Assembly (NCBI GenBank): GCA_028571685.1
Contig: CM053158.1
Location: 53,102,001 to 53,166,000, forward strand
DNA: 64,000 bases
Direction: 5' to 3'
Origin: Heterohyrax brucei
Taxonomy: Eukaryota; Chordata; Mammalia; Hyracoidea; Procaviidae
Shown here: one piece after another, positions 33,751-46,290 of the stretch
Layout of the letters: every line of letters starts with the position of its first letter
How positions within the stretch are numbered: the first letter of the stretch is position 1
Made by a program: the position numbers and the translations under genes
Notes under the pieces: generated by a model
Database searches by the model: none
Told to the model about the DNA's origin: nothing
The model's input: only the letters and a program-made list of their open reading frames with translations

Positions 33751-35867
33751 GATGAATAAATGCATGTATGCAGCCTATTTCTCTAATTTGATAGTAAGTT
33801 TGTAAGATACAATATAATGAAAAATGGCATAATTGGTTACTTTCAGCCATTGTTATTTTTGAAATTTAGCATCATAAACTAAGTCTTTGTACAATGCTTT
33901 GTGCAAACATTTTAAAGATTTTGACTAAGTAGCTTGGTCTTGGCCCATTTCACACACATGTTGTGTAATGAAGTTGCAACAAAGAAATATAATATGACAA
34001 TGCCTCAAAATCTAAATGTGAAACTATACATGCTAATGTAATTTTCAAAATGAAAATGATGGCAATAATAAAAGGGTATTTTCTATTAGCCATGTAAGAG
34101 AAAAATGTACGCTTACTTTCCCTGACAATAGGTTGATTCTGCCTATTGCACTGATTTGGCTGAATAACTGGTTAGCCAGCACCCCATTCCTCTCTCCCAA
34201 CATAAATGCTCCCATCTCCCAGACTAAATTTCAGAGCAACATGTATATGTACCATACAGCAATGATCTTTTCTATTATGAGTTTTATTACAAATTTAAAA
34301 TATTTTAAAAGCCAAATGGAATTTATTTCAAAACTGTGCAATATATACAGTCCACGTGTGTGTACAGACATATATATGTACTCTATTTAAAAATGTTATA
34401 ACACAGCATCTTAACTTTCTATTTAGCTTAATGTTATAGTCACAATTCTAAGTTTTCAGCTCCTGTGGTTTTACTTTCATCATTTTATTACTGTTTTTAT
34501 TTTTACATATCAAGTTACATATTAAATTATAAGTAAACGTAAGTGTTGATGGTGGTACTCTAAACATATTACTTGGAACAATAGAAGTGTTTATTTCTTT
34601 TAACCTCTAAATGACATGCTTTCTACTAGTCAAATGTTCTCCAACAATATAACAAAACATAAATCATCTGGTGGAATCCATATCCTAAAATATAACCAGG
34701 TCTATGTTCACATTAACTCATGGAAAATTCTTTTCTGCACTGTTTGAGAAAGTATGCTCAATGCTTTACTATTGTTTATTCTTCAATAAGTAATCACCCT
34801 TTCGGTCTTCCAAAAGTTCCTGGCAATTCACTAGTTTACGCATTGATTGAATACTGTTCCCAGAATTGCTTTTGGCACCAGGCCAACCACTGTGATAATC
34901 AGCTATAAGATTGATTCCAGTTGAGAAGTGTTATAAACATAAGGATTCATAAGGCACCTCGCTGAAAATGAATACAGATGCTTTAAGATCGTTGAAAACT
35001 TTTGTGCCTTCAGTAAGCTCTAATGCCAGTGTTTATTCTCTTCGACTACACAGGAACTTTGATTTACAGAAAAAGGGCATGTTCATTAGGTTGATGATTT
35101 GATATTTGTATTAATCACTATTAGCAGATTTAGTAAATTGGAATTATTTAATTTCATAAAGGCAAATATCACAGTGAAAAATCACAAAGAATTGTTTTTT
35201 AAGTCCTACCTTTACAGAAATTCAGGAATTAACTACGACGTGATCTGACACGGTTGCTGCAGTAGGATGCATTATTATACTAGTTGATGGGTGGAGAAAA
35301 AATACAAAGGGAGCCAAAAATTTCCAAGGGAAACAGTTAGCAGGTAAATGCATTCAGCCAGAAAAGAATAATCAAGAGAAATGAGGTAAGTGGAAAACAG
35401 GACACAAAACCTTTTCCTAAATGAAAGAAATAAAAGCAAAGAAAAATATAACTTATAGAATATGTTGCAGAGAAAAGATTACAGAATATTAATCTTATGT
35501 ATAGAAAAAACAAAAGCAGCTGTAAAGCTGGGAAAAACAGTGATACAGGCTGATGTGCCACAGTTTTACACAAATAATACTTATCTTCTATGCTTGTTTT
35601 GCTCCCTCCAGGTATTTTCATAAGTGCTCTTTTGCCACTTTTTAGTGTGAAAATACCTTGTAGTGGGGAGGGTACAGTTGGTAAACATAGACAGCAGGTG
35701 CTATTTGTGTAAAAATATGATAGCATAGGGACAGATGGGGTAGGAGAAGAAAAAGTGTTTTGGTTGACACGTGGGGTCTTGAGGAGTGTCAAGGTAGGAA
35801 TTGTAGATAGCCAAAACTCTAAGGCTAAAACATTTTCTACAGCATTCATCCATTAGGTGGGGTCTGT
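33751..35867. other. Single-copy AT-rich DNA
   Basis: No recognised gene. It contains the second copy of an unidentified repeat (35648-35725, see 17157-17230). A 170-codon reverse frame (35337-35849) shows no coding character and overlaps that repeat. Confidence 0.45.
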
Positions 35868-36085
35868 GTGCACTCAAGTGCCTGTGTGATGCAAATGGTG
35901 AAGTGGTGGACTACCTTCAAAGGGTTGGAGGTTAAGTTCCCCTAAAGGCACCTCAGAAGAAAGAACTGGCAATCAATTTCCAAAAGGTCACTGCCATAGA
36001 ACTCTATGGAGCACGATTTTGTTCTGCAGCAACATATAGGACTTCCCTGAGTTGGAATCAACTCCATGGAAACATTTGTTTTTCT
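35868..36085 (+). repeat. AfroSINE variant
   Basis: Forward SINE of the longer subtype (GAAAGAACTGGCAATCAATTT module) ending GGAATCAACTCCATGG. Confidence 0.8.
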
Positions 36086-36179
36086 TTTAATTGGCACCCT
36101 AAGGTCATTCAGTGTTCACCTAGAACTTCCTCCTGACAATTTGCCCAAGTTCCCCAAGCACGTACTCCATCAGCAGTCT

Positions 36180-36360
36180 TTCTCCTTTTCAGTATGTACC
36201 ACTGCTTATAATTATTTACCTATGTCATTACATATATATCGCTGCCCTCACAGGAATGTAAACTCCAGAAGTTCTGCTAAGACAAGGTCTGCACGTGTGT
36301 CCTCCCATTATAGCTCAAATCTCACTATAGTGCTTGGGTGAAGGTGGACATTCAAGAACA
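36180..36360 (+). repeat. L2 LINE 3' end
   Basis: The order GCCCTCACAGGAATGTAAACT, then AAGACAAGGTCTGCACGTG, then CACTATAGTGCTTGG fits the conserved L2 3' terminus. Confidence 0.6.
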
Positions 36361-36499
36361 CTTTTTCAGTGAAAAAGTTAATTGAAGAATACATAATTGA
36401 AAGAATAGAATAACTACTTCACTTCCAGTAATCCTGCCTGGAGTTAGGAATTAGAATAACAGGCAAAATAAACAAATCAGGGTCAGGTACAACTGGAAA

Positions 36500-36700
36500 C
36501 AGGAGCCCTGGTGGTGAAGCGGATAAAACGCTCAGCTGACAACAACAGAAAGGCTGGCAATTTGAATCCACGAGCCTCTCTCCCAGAGACAGATGTGGCA
36601 ATCAGCTTCCATAAAGATGACAGCCTTGGAAACTCTATGGACAGTTCTACTCTGTCCTACAGGCTTGTTATGAGTCAAAATTGGCTCAGTGGCAATGTTT
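36500..36700 (+). repeat. AfroSINE
   Basis: Forward SINE beginning GGAGCCCTGGTGGTGAAG and ending TTGGCTCAGTGGCAATG. Confidence 0.85.
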
Positions 36701-37059
36701 ATATATTTACATATATAGCTGGAAAGAAGTGACCTTTATAAACAGCTTCTGACTCTTTGTGGGGGAAGTAAAAGAAGAAACCTAGGGATATACGGTTTTA
36801 GACGCTGTTAAAAGTAAAACTAGAAACAAGGGAATGTGGAATGGAGAAAAGCACAGCAGTTTTATTTGAAATGTAATTAGACATCAAAAGAGAAATCTAA
36901 TAAGACATGTTGTAACCTTACATGTTTTGACTATTAAAATCACAAATGTCAACTGTAAATATTGATATTATAGTGATAACATAAATGTTCTATACTTCAA
37001 GATTTTTTCCAGTAGAATGAAATATTTCTTTTTACTCAGACTTCCAATGAAATGATAAT
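36701..37059. other. Single-copy DNA
   Basis: Nothing recognisable. Confidence 0.4.
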
Positions 37060-37140
37060 AATCACTCTCATTTGTTGTGCATGTATTATGTGCCAACTAA
37101 TGTCTTAGTCTTGCATGTATTTTGTTAATCAAGTTACCAC
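37060..37140 (-). repeat. MIR fragment
   Basis: Reverse-strand MIR-like TTATGTGCCAACTAATGTCTT block. Confidence 0.5.
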
Positions 37141-37149
37141 ATGTGAGAA

Positions 37150-37350
37150 TGACAAGCTGTCATTCAGGTTGATTTCAACTCATAATGACCCCAAGTGACA
37201 GAGTAGAAATGCTCCATAGGATTTTCTAGACTGTGCCCTTTACTGTAACACAGACAGGTTGATCTCCTGCAGAGCCGATGGGTGGGTTTAAACCATCAAC
37301 CTTTTGGCTAGTATCTGAGTGTTCAAATACTGCACCACCAGAGCTCCTTA
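37150..37350 (-). repeat. AfroSINE variant
   Basis: Reverse-strand SINE of the longer subtype, ending CTGCACCACCAGAGCTCC. Confidence 0.85.
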
Positions 37351-37384
37351 TAGAACTGCTATTTACATACTTTGGCCCTATTTG

Positions 37385-37530
37385 CTCATTTCCCACTCAC
37401 TCTTTAACCACCCACATCCCATGTCCTGTCCCTATCTTCTCTGAAACTCTTCTTATGAGAATTAGTGGTATACACGTTACCAATTTGTTACAGTTCTTGT
37501 CTTACCTGTCTTTACTGGCCAAACAGCAAG
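37385..37530 (+). repeat. L2 LINE fragment
   Basis: A CTGAAACTCTTCTTATGAGA and CACGTTACCAA order resembles the L2 RT-coding 3' part. Weak. Confidence 0.4.
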
Positions 37531-37784
37531 TAGGTAGTTTGCTGAATTCATAATAGCACTGCTGACAAACCACTGAGGACACACCTCTGATGCCTTTCTT
37601 TGCAGAGCGATTGCAGAGACAGGTCCTTAAATGTACAAAGCTGTGCCACCTAGCTGCATTTGCTAGTGCAGCTTATGGTTTCTGTAAGCCAAAGCTATGA
37701 CATAAAATAGACCTATTTGATGACTTCCTTTCTGTCTTGGTAAGCTGGTCCCAGTATCTACAGAGCACAACATTTAGATTAATG

Positions 37785-38015
37785 AAAAGTGAACACTGTC
37801 TCAGTCAGATGGACCTGAGTTCTAACTCTGGTTTTAACACATACTTGCTGTATAAGTTTGCACAGAGGCTTAATGTCTCTGAGCTGAGTTTCCACCTTTG
37901 TAAAAAGAGGATAACAATACAGACTTTACGGACTTGCGTTAAGCATTATTTTAGATAATGTTTGTAGAAAGCCTATTGTGGTGCCTGACACACAGAAGAT
38001 ACTCAAAAAAAGAGG
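37785..38015 (+). repeat. MIR SINE
   Basis: Near full-length MIR: CAGATGGACCTGAGTTCTAA, then CTGAGTTTCCACCTTTGTAA, then GGTGCCTGACACACAGAAG. Confidence 0.85.
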
Positions 38016-38758
38016 GAGGGAGCATCAGTAATTTGACTACAAAATAGAGCATTCAATGATTTCTTTGAAATTTTCCAACTAATTGGGGGAAAAAAGCACT
38101 ATGACAAAGAAGATATGAAGGAGTATTGGGCTCAACCCATACTTCTTTACCCTCTTTTTCTTGTTTGCTTGTTTCTCCACTTGCTCTCTTATTTTGGGTG
38201 AATATATTGTCCTGCTTTCCCTTCTCTACCTTCCTTCCCCCATTCACTTCCTTCACAAGCATATTAAACTATTTTTACATCAGAAAGTGTAATCCCAACC
38301 ATATAAATTCACTGCCTTCAAGATGATTTGAAGTCATCACTTTAAACTCAGAAGGACAACCTTGGACTCCTAATTCCATATCTTACAAACAGCTTAGTAT
38401 TCTCCACATTCTGTATCACTGTCAAAAACACCATGTTCCCAGTGTTCCAGTAGGCCCTTTCCTGCTACATGTTTTTGAACATTTTGTTCCCTTCCCATTC
38501 TATCAAAACTCCAGCATCATCTCTCCAAGTGCTAGTGCTCATGTTAATCTATTCCTCTTTCGAGCTCTAAATATTGGAAATCAGAGTTGGAGGATCTTGT
38601 TATCTGAGTGAAGTTATATGGACTTCAGAAGGCCCAAATCAGATCTTAGATTTCTTTAATATTTACACTGATAACTCCAAGTTTTTAACAAAGGCTTACT
38701 GTGAAGAGCATGCATCCACATGTCTGAGCATTCAAAACCATTTAGCAAGCTTGTGAAA
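38016..38758. other. Single-copy DNA
   Basis: No gene. 38330-38530 may be very old L2, not certain enough to call. Confidence 0.4.
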
Positions 38759-38759
38759 A

Positions 38760-38925
38760 TTCAAAACCAAACCCAATGCCATCAAGTCGATTCCAACTCA
38801 TAGTAACCCTAGCAGTCAGAGCAGAACTGCCCCATAGAGTTTCCAAGGAGCACCTGGTGAATTTGAACTGCTGACCTTTTCATTAGCAGACATAGCACTT
38901 AACCATTACATCACTGGGGTTTCCA
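38760..38925 (-). repeat. AfroSINE, young
   Basis: A well-preserved reverse-strand copy with AACCAAACCCAATGCCATCA at one end and ACATCACTGGGGTTTCC at the other. Confidence 0.92.
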
Positions 38926-39875
38926 AGATCATGAAGGTATGCTGTACTTAAATTTCTGTAATGAAAGGCAAACCCTGTTGTTCATAGGTGTTAGCACACA
39001 GTGGATGTGGTTGAACACTTTTGTGAGTATGAAAGGCTGGTGTAAAGTGAAAATATATTTGGACAATTCCAGGTACGGAATGACTGAAATCCTATGAATA
39101 TCTTAACTAGAGAAATGATCATCTTTACCAACAGAAAAAAAATAAGCAAAGTGCTAATTAATTTGCCTACTGAATTTCTTTTGCTGGTTATTTGTCTAAA
39201 TGGTATTTTTAAAATACTACCCACCTCATTTGAATTTTTTCCTATTATATGGGTGTTCTCCCTTAGGTTGCTGTCAGCCCATATGGCATCGTATTACTCG
39301 AGGGATGTCACATGAAATAAACAAGACTGAAGTAAATGGACTAGTTTACTCTGGATTTGGGGTTTCAAAAACTTAACCATCAGGTCAGTGGGAAGGACAT
39401 GTACATGGCTAAGGAACTTCGGGGAGTGTTAAGTGACTAAAAACAAAACTGCCTATCTTACTCTTGAGACTCGAAGAGATTTCCTCATGGTAGGGCAGGA
39501 AAAAGGGAGACACAGCGGAACAGGGCAAGGGGCAGAGGTCAGGTGGAGAGGTCACTAACTCTGTATGGAGTTCACATCCAGTCACCCAGCCTTCATTGGA
39601 GTCAGCAACACCTATTTCCAATGACCAGAAATCAACTGAGAACTAATCATGTGTCCTCAAAAGCTCCCAGCTGCCATTCGACGAGCACTGCTTGTGACCA
39701 ACTCAGAGGCCAATTATTTTAATCAATCTTCTCTTTAGTTATCACACACATTAAAAATACATTCTTTCAAAAAGATCTTGTTTGTGAAAATACAAAACAC
39801 TAGATCTATCAGGAATATATAGCACCCAAATTAAATATATATGAAATGCTGTTTAATGATTAAATACATGTATAT
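38926..39875. other. Single-copy DNA
   Basis: No gene or repeat recognised. Confidence 0.4.
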
Positions 39876-40048
39876 GGAGACCCTGGTGGCATAGTGGGTT
39901 AAGTGCTTTGTCTGCTAACCAAAAGGTCCACAGTTCAAATCTGCCAGGTGTTCCTCGGAAACTCTGTAGGGTACTTCTACTCTGACGTCTAATGTCACTA
40001 CGTGTCAAGACCCAACTTGACAGCAGTGGGTTTTTATATATACATGTA
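39876..40048 (+). repeat. AfroSINE with TA/CA-rich tail
   Basis: Forward SINE from GAGACCCTGGTGGCATAG to CTTGACAGCAGTGGG, followed by a TA/CA-rich tail in which a mariner-derived element is inserted. Confidence 0.92.
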
Positions 40049-40074
40049 CATACACACATATATGTGCATGTATA

Positions 40075-40616
40075 TGTGGTCCAACAACTAAGTACACAAA
40101 CTTAATTGTTCTAAGTGCTACACACCTAACTGTTGAATATCATTATGGTCACCTTCAGAGTACTCCCCTTGGGAAACTACGCACCAACATCAATGCCTAC
40201 TCCCTACCCTTCAAAGCAATTTCAGAACACTTTCTGGAATGGCCACTGTACACGGTGACACAGTGGTTTGTGAGCTTAATTGTATAGTTACCGGTGAGGG
40301 AGATTTTAGCAGTAAACAAACAACTGTATTGGACCACCCTCCCTACTCACCTGATCTGGCCCCAAATGACTTTTTTATTTACCTGAAAATAAAAGAAATA
40401 CTGAAAGAAAGACATTCAGATGATATTCAGGACATCAAGCGTAATACGACGACAGCTCTGATGACCATTAAAATTGCTTTGAAGGGTGGACTAGGTGCTG
40501 GCATTAGCACATAGTTTCCCAAAGGGAGTACTTTGAAAGTGACCACAGTGATATTCAGCAATGAAGTATGAAGAACTTTTTCTAGGAAGAGTTCACAAAC
40601 TTAATCGCAGTCTTCA
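40075..40616 (+). mobile_element. Foldback mariner derivative, copy 1
   Basis: A 542-bp element flanked by TA (40073-40074 and 40617-40618). The left arm (40075 to about 40243) is an inverted copy of the right arm (about 40450-40616). The centre keeps a mariner transposase fragment, PPYSPDLAPNDFFIYLK (about 40340-40390), with the third catalytic aspartate region, and the right arm continues toward the transposase C-terminus. Only about one third of a transposase is present, so it is non-autonomous. The same structure occurs at 44344 and 57280. Confidence 0.85.
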
Positions 40617-40618
40617 TA

Positions 40619-40984
40619 GTACACAGTATCTATCTACTATATATATAGTATATGTAGTACTGCACTTGAATTAGAGAGAGCCTGGAATGAAACCCTTAAA
40701 GTTGTAAAAGAATGTCCATTTCTTCATTGTAAATCTAATTAATATATAATCAAATATCTAACGGAAACAAGAAATTGACAAGCCAGTTCTAAAATTCAAC
40801 AACTCTTCACACTCTTCACCTTCTTTCCCTCCCTCTCTTTTACAGTCCTGTCATACACATGGTTGTTACAATGGATTTGTAATGTTCCCTAAATGAAGGT
40901 AGTTCCCTGAATACTTTTTCTTTCTAACTTGATGTCTATCTTCATTTATTTCTCCAGATCTCTTCCAAATTTAAGAGACATGCT
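40619..40984. other. Single-copy DNA
   Basis: Nothing recognisable except a short TATA-rich run. Confidence 0.4.
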
Positions 40985-41030
40985 TTGTTATTATGAGTCA
41001 GAATCAACTCAGTGGCAATGGATTTGATTC
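40985..41030 (+). repeat. AfroSINE/RTE 3' tail fragment
   Basis: ATGAGTCAGAATCAACTCAG and TGGCAATGG match the shared SINE/RTE 3' end; the head is missing. Confidence 0.6.
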
Positions 41031-41035
41031 AGTTG

Positions 41036-41447
41036 TTGATTTTATACACCATGTGGTCAAATCTGACTCACAGTGACCCAGTGTACAACCAAACAAAACA
41101 CTGCCGGTTCTATGCCATCGTCACAATCATTGTTATGCTGAACTCATTGTTGCAGCCCTTTGTCAAACAATCTTATTGAGAGTGTTCTTTTTTGCAGACT
41201 CTATACTTTACCAAGCATAGTATCCTTTTCCAGGCAATGGTCCTTGCTTATGACATGTCCAAAGCACACGAGACAGTCTTGCCATCCTAGCTTACAAGAA
41301 GTACTATGACTGCATTTCTCCTGGCAGTCCATGCTGTATTAACATTTCTCACCAAGACCATAACTCAAAGACATCCATTCTTCATGCTGCCTTATTCACC
41401 GCACAGCATTCACATGCATATAAGGCAATGGCAGATACTATGGCCAG
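41036..41447 (-). mobile_element. RTE-type LINE 3' end
   Basis: The reverse complement reads the RTE C-terminal coding part and 3' end; GCATGCATATAAGGCAATGG-like and TTTCTCCTGGCAGTCCATG stretches match the copy at 11660-14004. Stop-ridden. Confidence 0.82.
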
Positions 41448-42014
41448 GACTAAAATCAAGGGCTCTAAGAAATGGAAACATTAGAGTTTATGGCTGATTC
41501 TTTCATTCATGTACTACAAAGTTGGACAATTAACTAACCTCTGAGCCTAGTTATCCTCAACTCTTAAAATCTGCTTCTTATCGAATCAGAAGACAGATAA
41601 AAGAAACACGCACTGTGGGGCATACACGGAACAGAATAAATCAAGACATCTCTACTTGATAAGTGCCCTATCTTAAGAGACATGTTTGCCAAAACACAGC
41701 CCTGCTCTCAGACATAGTCTTAACCTGTCTTATTTCAGGGCATCTCTGGGTGGCCAGTGAGATAAGCTATGGTCTGGGGTGAAAGACTTGCTGAGCTAGT
41801 CAAATTCAATCTTTCAGGAAAGGATGGAAGGAATTTCCCCAATGGGAGCCAGAAGAGTGAGAAGAGAGTAGAATGTCCAGGCAGTCAGGCTGCATCACTA
41901 GGAGCCACACCAGAAGAAGTTCTGATAGAGCGCAGTTTCCAGTAGTATGAATGAATGAGATTATTCAGACCAATTCGCTTTTTGAAAACAACAAAAAATT
42001 GAGATTATGATTTT
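41448..42014. other. Single-copy DNA
   Basis: No gene recognised. Confidence 0.4.
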
Positions 42015-42925
42015 TTTCTTTTTTTGATTATGATTGAATGAAAATGTAAATTCCCATATAAATTTACCTGCCCATCTATATGTACTTCCCACTGCTCTCC
42101 CTGACCGGTGACAGCACACACCTCATCTCTGCTCCGTACATGTCTTAGCCTCCCAACAATGTCCTATCCTCTCCTCTCCATGCACTCCCCTTCCTCCTGT
42201 AAGCAGTCAATAGGACAACATCCTATAGATGCATAGAACCGTAAAGTGCGCACATGATATGGTCACTCTGTGTCGCCGAGTCCAATCCATTCCTGTCTGA
42301 GAGTTGACCTCCATTATGATTTATGGGCAGAGGCAGCATCAGAGCCTGTGGCCATGCTCCCCGGGGAACTCCAAGGCCCATGGACCATCAGTTGCAGTCT
42401 TTTAATGGAGATCTCAAGGTGCATCACTTTTTGATTCTTGTGTTGCCCATGAGACTCAACTTTGTGAGCTCCATCATGGCTATCACTGGTGGCAGCCGGG
42501 CACCATCTGGTTCTTTAGGTCACAAGTCGATGTAGTCAACCACTCACGTGGGTCTCTCTGACTTCTGGGTTCTCTTTCCCCATGTCGTTTTGGGCCTTGG
42601 TGATCATCTCTTCCTGCTAAGTTGGGACCATTTGCTGTACCCTCAGATAGCAGCTTGGCAGCTTTTAAGACCCAAGATGCCACTCACCAACGTGGGGTGC
42701 AGAGGGATCTCTTAACAAAACGCTTGTTGTGCCAATTGGTCTCGATTCCCCTGGGAGCATGGCCCCCGGCCGCTGGCTCCTTGCCTCAGCTATTCTGTCC
42801 GTGTAATATTGGATTAACGTGGGAGGAGTACTCACATTATGTTCAAGTCCAGTTAATATTGGTCTTTCTAATGTGTGGTGTTCCAGATTACACCCAACCA
42901 AGTTTCTATCAACTATCTAATGAGA
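42015..42925 (-). mobile_element. L1 3'UTR, 5'-truncated insertion
   Basis: A third copy of the lineage-specific L1 3'UTR, starting at the A-rich end (TTTTTTTCTTTTTTTGATTA) and truncated before ORF2. It is close to 18256-19300 and 21897-23120. A possible diverged target duplication (GAGATTATG/GAGACTAT) flanks it. Confidence 0.88.
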
Positions 42926-43867
42926 CTATTTTTAAAATGTCTTCTTAAACCCAGGGATTTTCTGACTTGCTAGCAAGGAATTATTAGAACAATATTACTG
43001 TGAAAGTGGCAACTAGGTAGAGAGTTTTTGCATTAATAGGAGATCTTGAGATTTAATTTTGCAGGTTTCACCACATCCAGGTGATTCAAAGTCCTGGGCC
43101 CACCTGAGGTGGAAATCTAACAAGAGGTCCTCCTCCAGACCATTGGGACCTCTTAGAGCTTCACCTTCTCGACAGGGGTAATTCAAAAGTAGACTCACTT
43201 TACCTTGGCAAACTTAGAGGCCTCTCAGGAAACTGCCTCACTGCTAAGCAGAATACACTACAAATAAAAAATCTGCTGAGTTATCAGGTGTAGATTATAA
43301 AACAATGCATTAAGATTTTTAAGATTATATAATGCTATTTCAGTTGATGCAGTGAGTTAGATTAATTGAAAAATACATTGAATAAATAAAAAATATAGTT
43401 GGAAGAAAGAAAGAAAAAAATTGAAATATTTGAATGAAAATGACAGAAATTTGAGACATTGAAACCAGGTAATATCAAGTCTTTGAACACTCACATTCTG
43501 TCTTGGAGAATATATTTATTATTCTACACATATTCTATATGTGATCTTTTTCAAGATACTATGCTTTTGATGTTGTTTCTGACCAATAACAACATTGTTC
43601 ATATGTGAGATTACTGTGTTATGATATTCTGCTTCTCAGACATATTCTGGAGTGAGCTATGATAAACACGAAGGAATGTCTGTACATATCACAATGTCAT
43701 TCTGTAAGCTTTCACATCTATGGAAGAACTTGGAAATGCAGTGAAATCACTACTTAAGGCCCAGAAGCAGTTGATAGATGATAAAATCTGGGAAGTTTGG
43801 TAACTACTAAAGTTTATTTTTATTGTTAAATATAAACCTGGACACAAAAATATAACAAACAACAACA
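42926..43867. other. Single-copy DNA
   Basis: Nothing recognisable. Confidence 0.4.
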
Positions 43868-44014
43868 CCCTGTTGCAGCCAAGTTGATAACAACTCACAG
43901 TGGGCCTACAGAGAGAGTGGAGCTGCCTCATAGGGTTTCCAAGCAACAGCTGGTAGATTCAAACCACTAACCTTTTGGTTAACAGCCGTAGCTCCTAACT
44001 ACTCTGTCATCAGG
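43868..44014 (-). repeat. AfroSINE
   Basis: Reverse-strand SINE with CATAGGGTTTCCAAGCAAC and CCTTTTGGTTAACAGCC boxes. Confidence 0.88.
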
Positions 44015-44343
44015 ACACAAAAATATGTGAGTAAAATTTAACAGGCATACAAACAATATTTTGGTATGATTTTAAAACTGTACAAAATATCTTAAGACAT
44101 TTCCTTTGGTTAAATTTTATGAATTCTAAAGTGTAATGCCTAACCTCTTCAGAACTGACTCTACATCAAGTTTTAACAGCTTAACCTCTTCCTGTTAAAT
44201 ACACACAAAAGGTCAAATTTCACCTATCACTAAACCACCTTATTTCCATAATGCCATACAACCAGGTGATTTAGGTCAGCATATGATATGTCCTGATACA
44301 TCACCCACCCCCCGGGTCGGGGGCGGTGGTGGTTACATAAGTG

Positions 44344-44887
44344 CGAGGTCTGACAAGTCTGTGAACTTAATTGTTCTAAGTGACATATACCCCATTGCTC
44401 AATATCACTACAGTCACCTTCGAAGTATTCTCTGTGGGAAGTTACACACTGACGCCAGTGCCTAGTCCCCGCTTCAAAGCAGTTTTCCAAATTTTTCTGG
44501 AACGGCCATTACCCATGGTGGCAAGGTGCTAAATTTGCCAACTTGATTGTACAGTTGTCTGTGAGGGAGTTTCTGTCCAGTAAACAAATAACTGGATTGA
44601 AACATCCTCTCTACTCACCTGATCTGGCCCCCAGTGACTTTTTTCTTTACCAGAAAATAAAGCAAATCTTGAAGGGAAGACATTCAGGACATGATGAATG
44701 ATACGATGACAGCTCTGATGACCGTTCCAGAAACAAAGTCCCAAAAGTGCTTTGAAGGTTGGACTAGGTGCTGGCGTTGGTGCACAGCATCCCCAGGGGA
44801 GTCCTTCAAAGGTGACCATAGTGATTCAGCAGCGAAGTATGTAGCACTTTCCTCAGATGACTTCTGAAATTTAATTGGCAGTGCTCG
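44344..44887 (+). mobile_element. Foldback mariner derivative, copy 2
   Basis: A 544-bp copy of the same element, starting CGAGGTCTGACAAGTCTGTG and ending CAGTGCTCG before TA at 44888. The left flank is TG rather than TA. Arms are about 44344-44513 and 44710-44887. The centre encodes YSPDLAPSDFFLYQKIK-like residues. The CGAG terminus looks less decayed than in the other copies. Confidence 0.85.
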
Positions 44888-44894
44888 TATTGTA

Positions 44895-44995
44895 ACAATG
44901 AAAGGATGATGCAGGACTGGGCATTATTTCCTTCTGTTGTCCATGAGGTTACCAGAGTCAGGATCAACTCTACAGCAGTTAACTACAACAACATA
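44895..44995 (+). mobile_element. RTE 3' terminus fragment
   Basis: GATGATGCAGGACTGGGCA, then GTTGTCCATGAGG and a final CTACAACAACA match the last 100 bp of the RTE element. Confidence 0.75.
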
Positions 44996-45162
44996 CATGA
45001 AACACTGATAAATATTTATGTAGAAATAACCACAACCATACCTATATGTTTATGTGAATATACTCCTGTATGAGCTCTCTCATCTAGCATCTACTTGCAA
45101 AATATTATTTGATATTACTCTTTTTGCAGGATTGTGTATTTTGTAACATTTACTGTACCAAC

Positions 45163-45323
45163 CGAAACTCAGTGCTGTCAAATTGATTCCAACTCACAGT
45201 GACCCTACTGGACAGAGCAGCACTGCCCCATAGAGTTTCAAAGGACTGCTTGGCATATCTAAACTGCTGACCTTTTGGTTAGCAGATATAGCACTTAACC
45301 ACCAGGCCACCAGGGTAGCTGCC
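45163..45323 (-). repeat. AfroSINE
   Basis: Reverse-strand, well preserved, from AACCGAAACTCAGTGCTGTC to CCAGGCCACCAGGG. Confidence 0.92.
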
Positions 45324-46290
45324 TTTTATTGCTGGATAGCTCTCAGTGTCTTCCTTTGCCTTGGTCATACTGTGTTATCTTTTCCTATATTATGTACTTG
45401 CTTTCACTTCACCAGGGTTAACATTTGTTTACTATCCAGTTGGGGCCCTTGTGGCACACTATCTAGTTAGTGATTCTCCCGCCCTTCCCCACTCACCCCT
45501 GGTAATCATCAAAGAAGGTTTCTTTCTCTGTGTAAACCTACTCTTGACTTTTTATAATAGTGGTTTCATGCCATATTTGTTCTTCAGGAACTGACATTTC
45601 ACTGAGTATATTACCGTCCAGATTCATCATGTTGTGAGATGTTTTATAGATTGATTGTTATTGTTTATCAGTGCATAGTATTCCATTGTGTGTATGTACT
45701 ACAACTTGCTAATCCATTCATCTGCTTATGGTTACTTAGATTGTTTGCATCTTTTTGGTATTGTGAATAATGCTGCAACGAAGATGGATGTCCATTTATC
45801 TATTTCTGTGACAGCCATTATTTCTCTAGGATATGTACCCAGGAGTGAGATTGCTGGATTATATGGTAATTATATCTCTAGCTTTTCAAGGACATGTCAT
45901 ACCATTTTACATAGTGGTTGTACCATTTTACGTTCCCACTAGCAGTGTATACAAGTTACAGTGTCCCAACAACCTCACCAGCATCTGTTGTTGTCTAGGT
46001 TTTTTTGATCAGCATCATTATTGCTGGATCGAGATGGCATCTCATTGTAGTTAAGATTTATATCTCAAAACTCTTATGGTGAGGTGAGTAAGTACTAGGT
46101 GTGCTAACCAAAAGGTCGGCAGTTCAAATCCACCAGGTGCTCCTTGGAAACTCTACGGAGCAGTTCTGCTCTGTCCTACAGGTTCATTAGAAGTCAGAAC
46201 TCACTTTATGGCAGTGGATTTGTTTCTGTTTGGGGTTTTCGTTTTGGTTTAATGGCTAATGATTGCCATTCTATTCTTTTTTTTTTTTTT
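45324..46290 (-). mobile_element. Old L1 fragment, ORF2 C-terminus and 3'UTR (SINE-interrupted)
   Basis: The reverse complement has the ORF2 C-terminal/3' region: ACAATGAGATGCC, a CTGCTGGTG-type block, the 'AATGGAATACTATGCACTG' box near 45670-45690, and a diverged 3'UTR. It is split by the SINE at 46072-46248 and continues to about 46280. Confidence 0.8.
46072..46248 (+). repeat. AfroSINE within old L1
   Basis: Forward SINE with GCTAACCAAAAGGTCGGCAG and GGAAACTCTACGGAGCAGTT. Confidence 0.9.

Noticed and set aside
35337..35849. A 170-codon reverse-strand open frame, the longest outside known repeats
   Set aside because: It is low-complexity and hydrophobic by base composition, overlaps the unidentified repeat at 35648-35725, and has no recognisable domain, promoter or exon structure.
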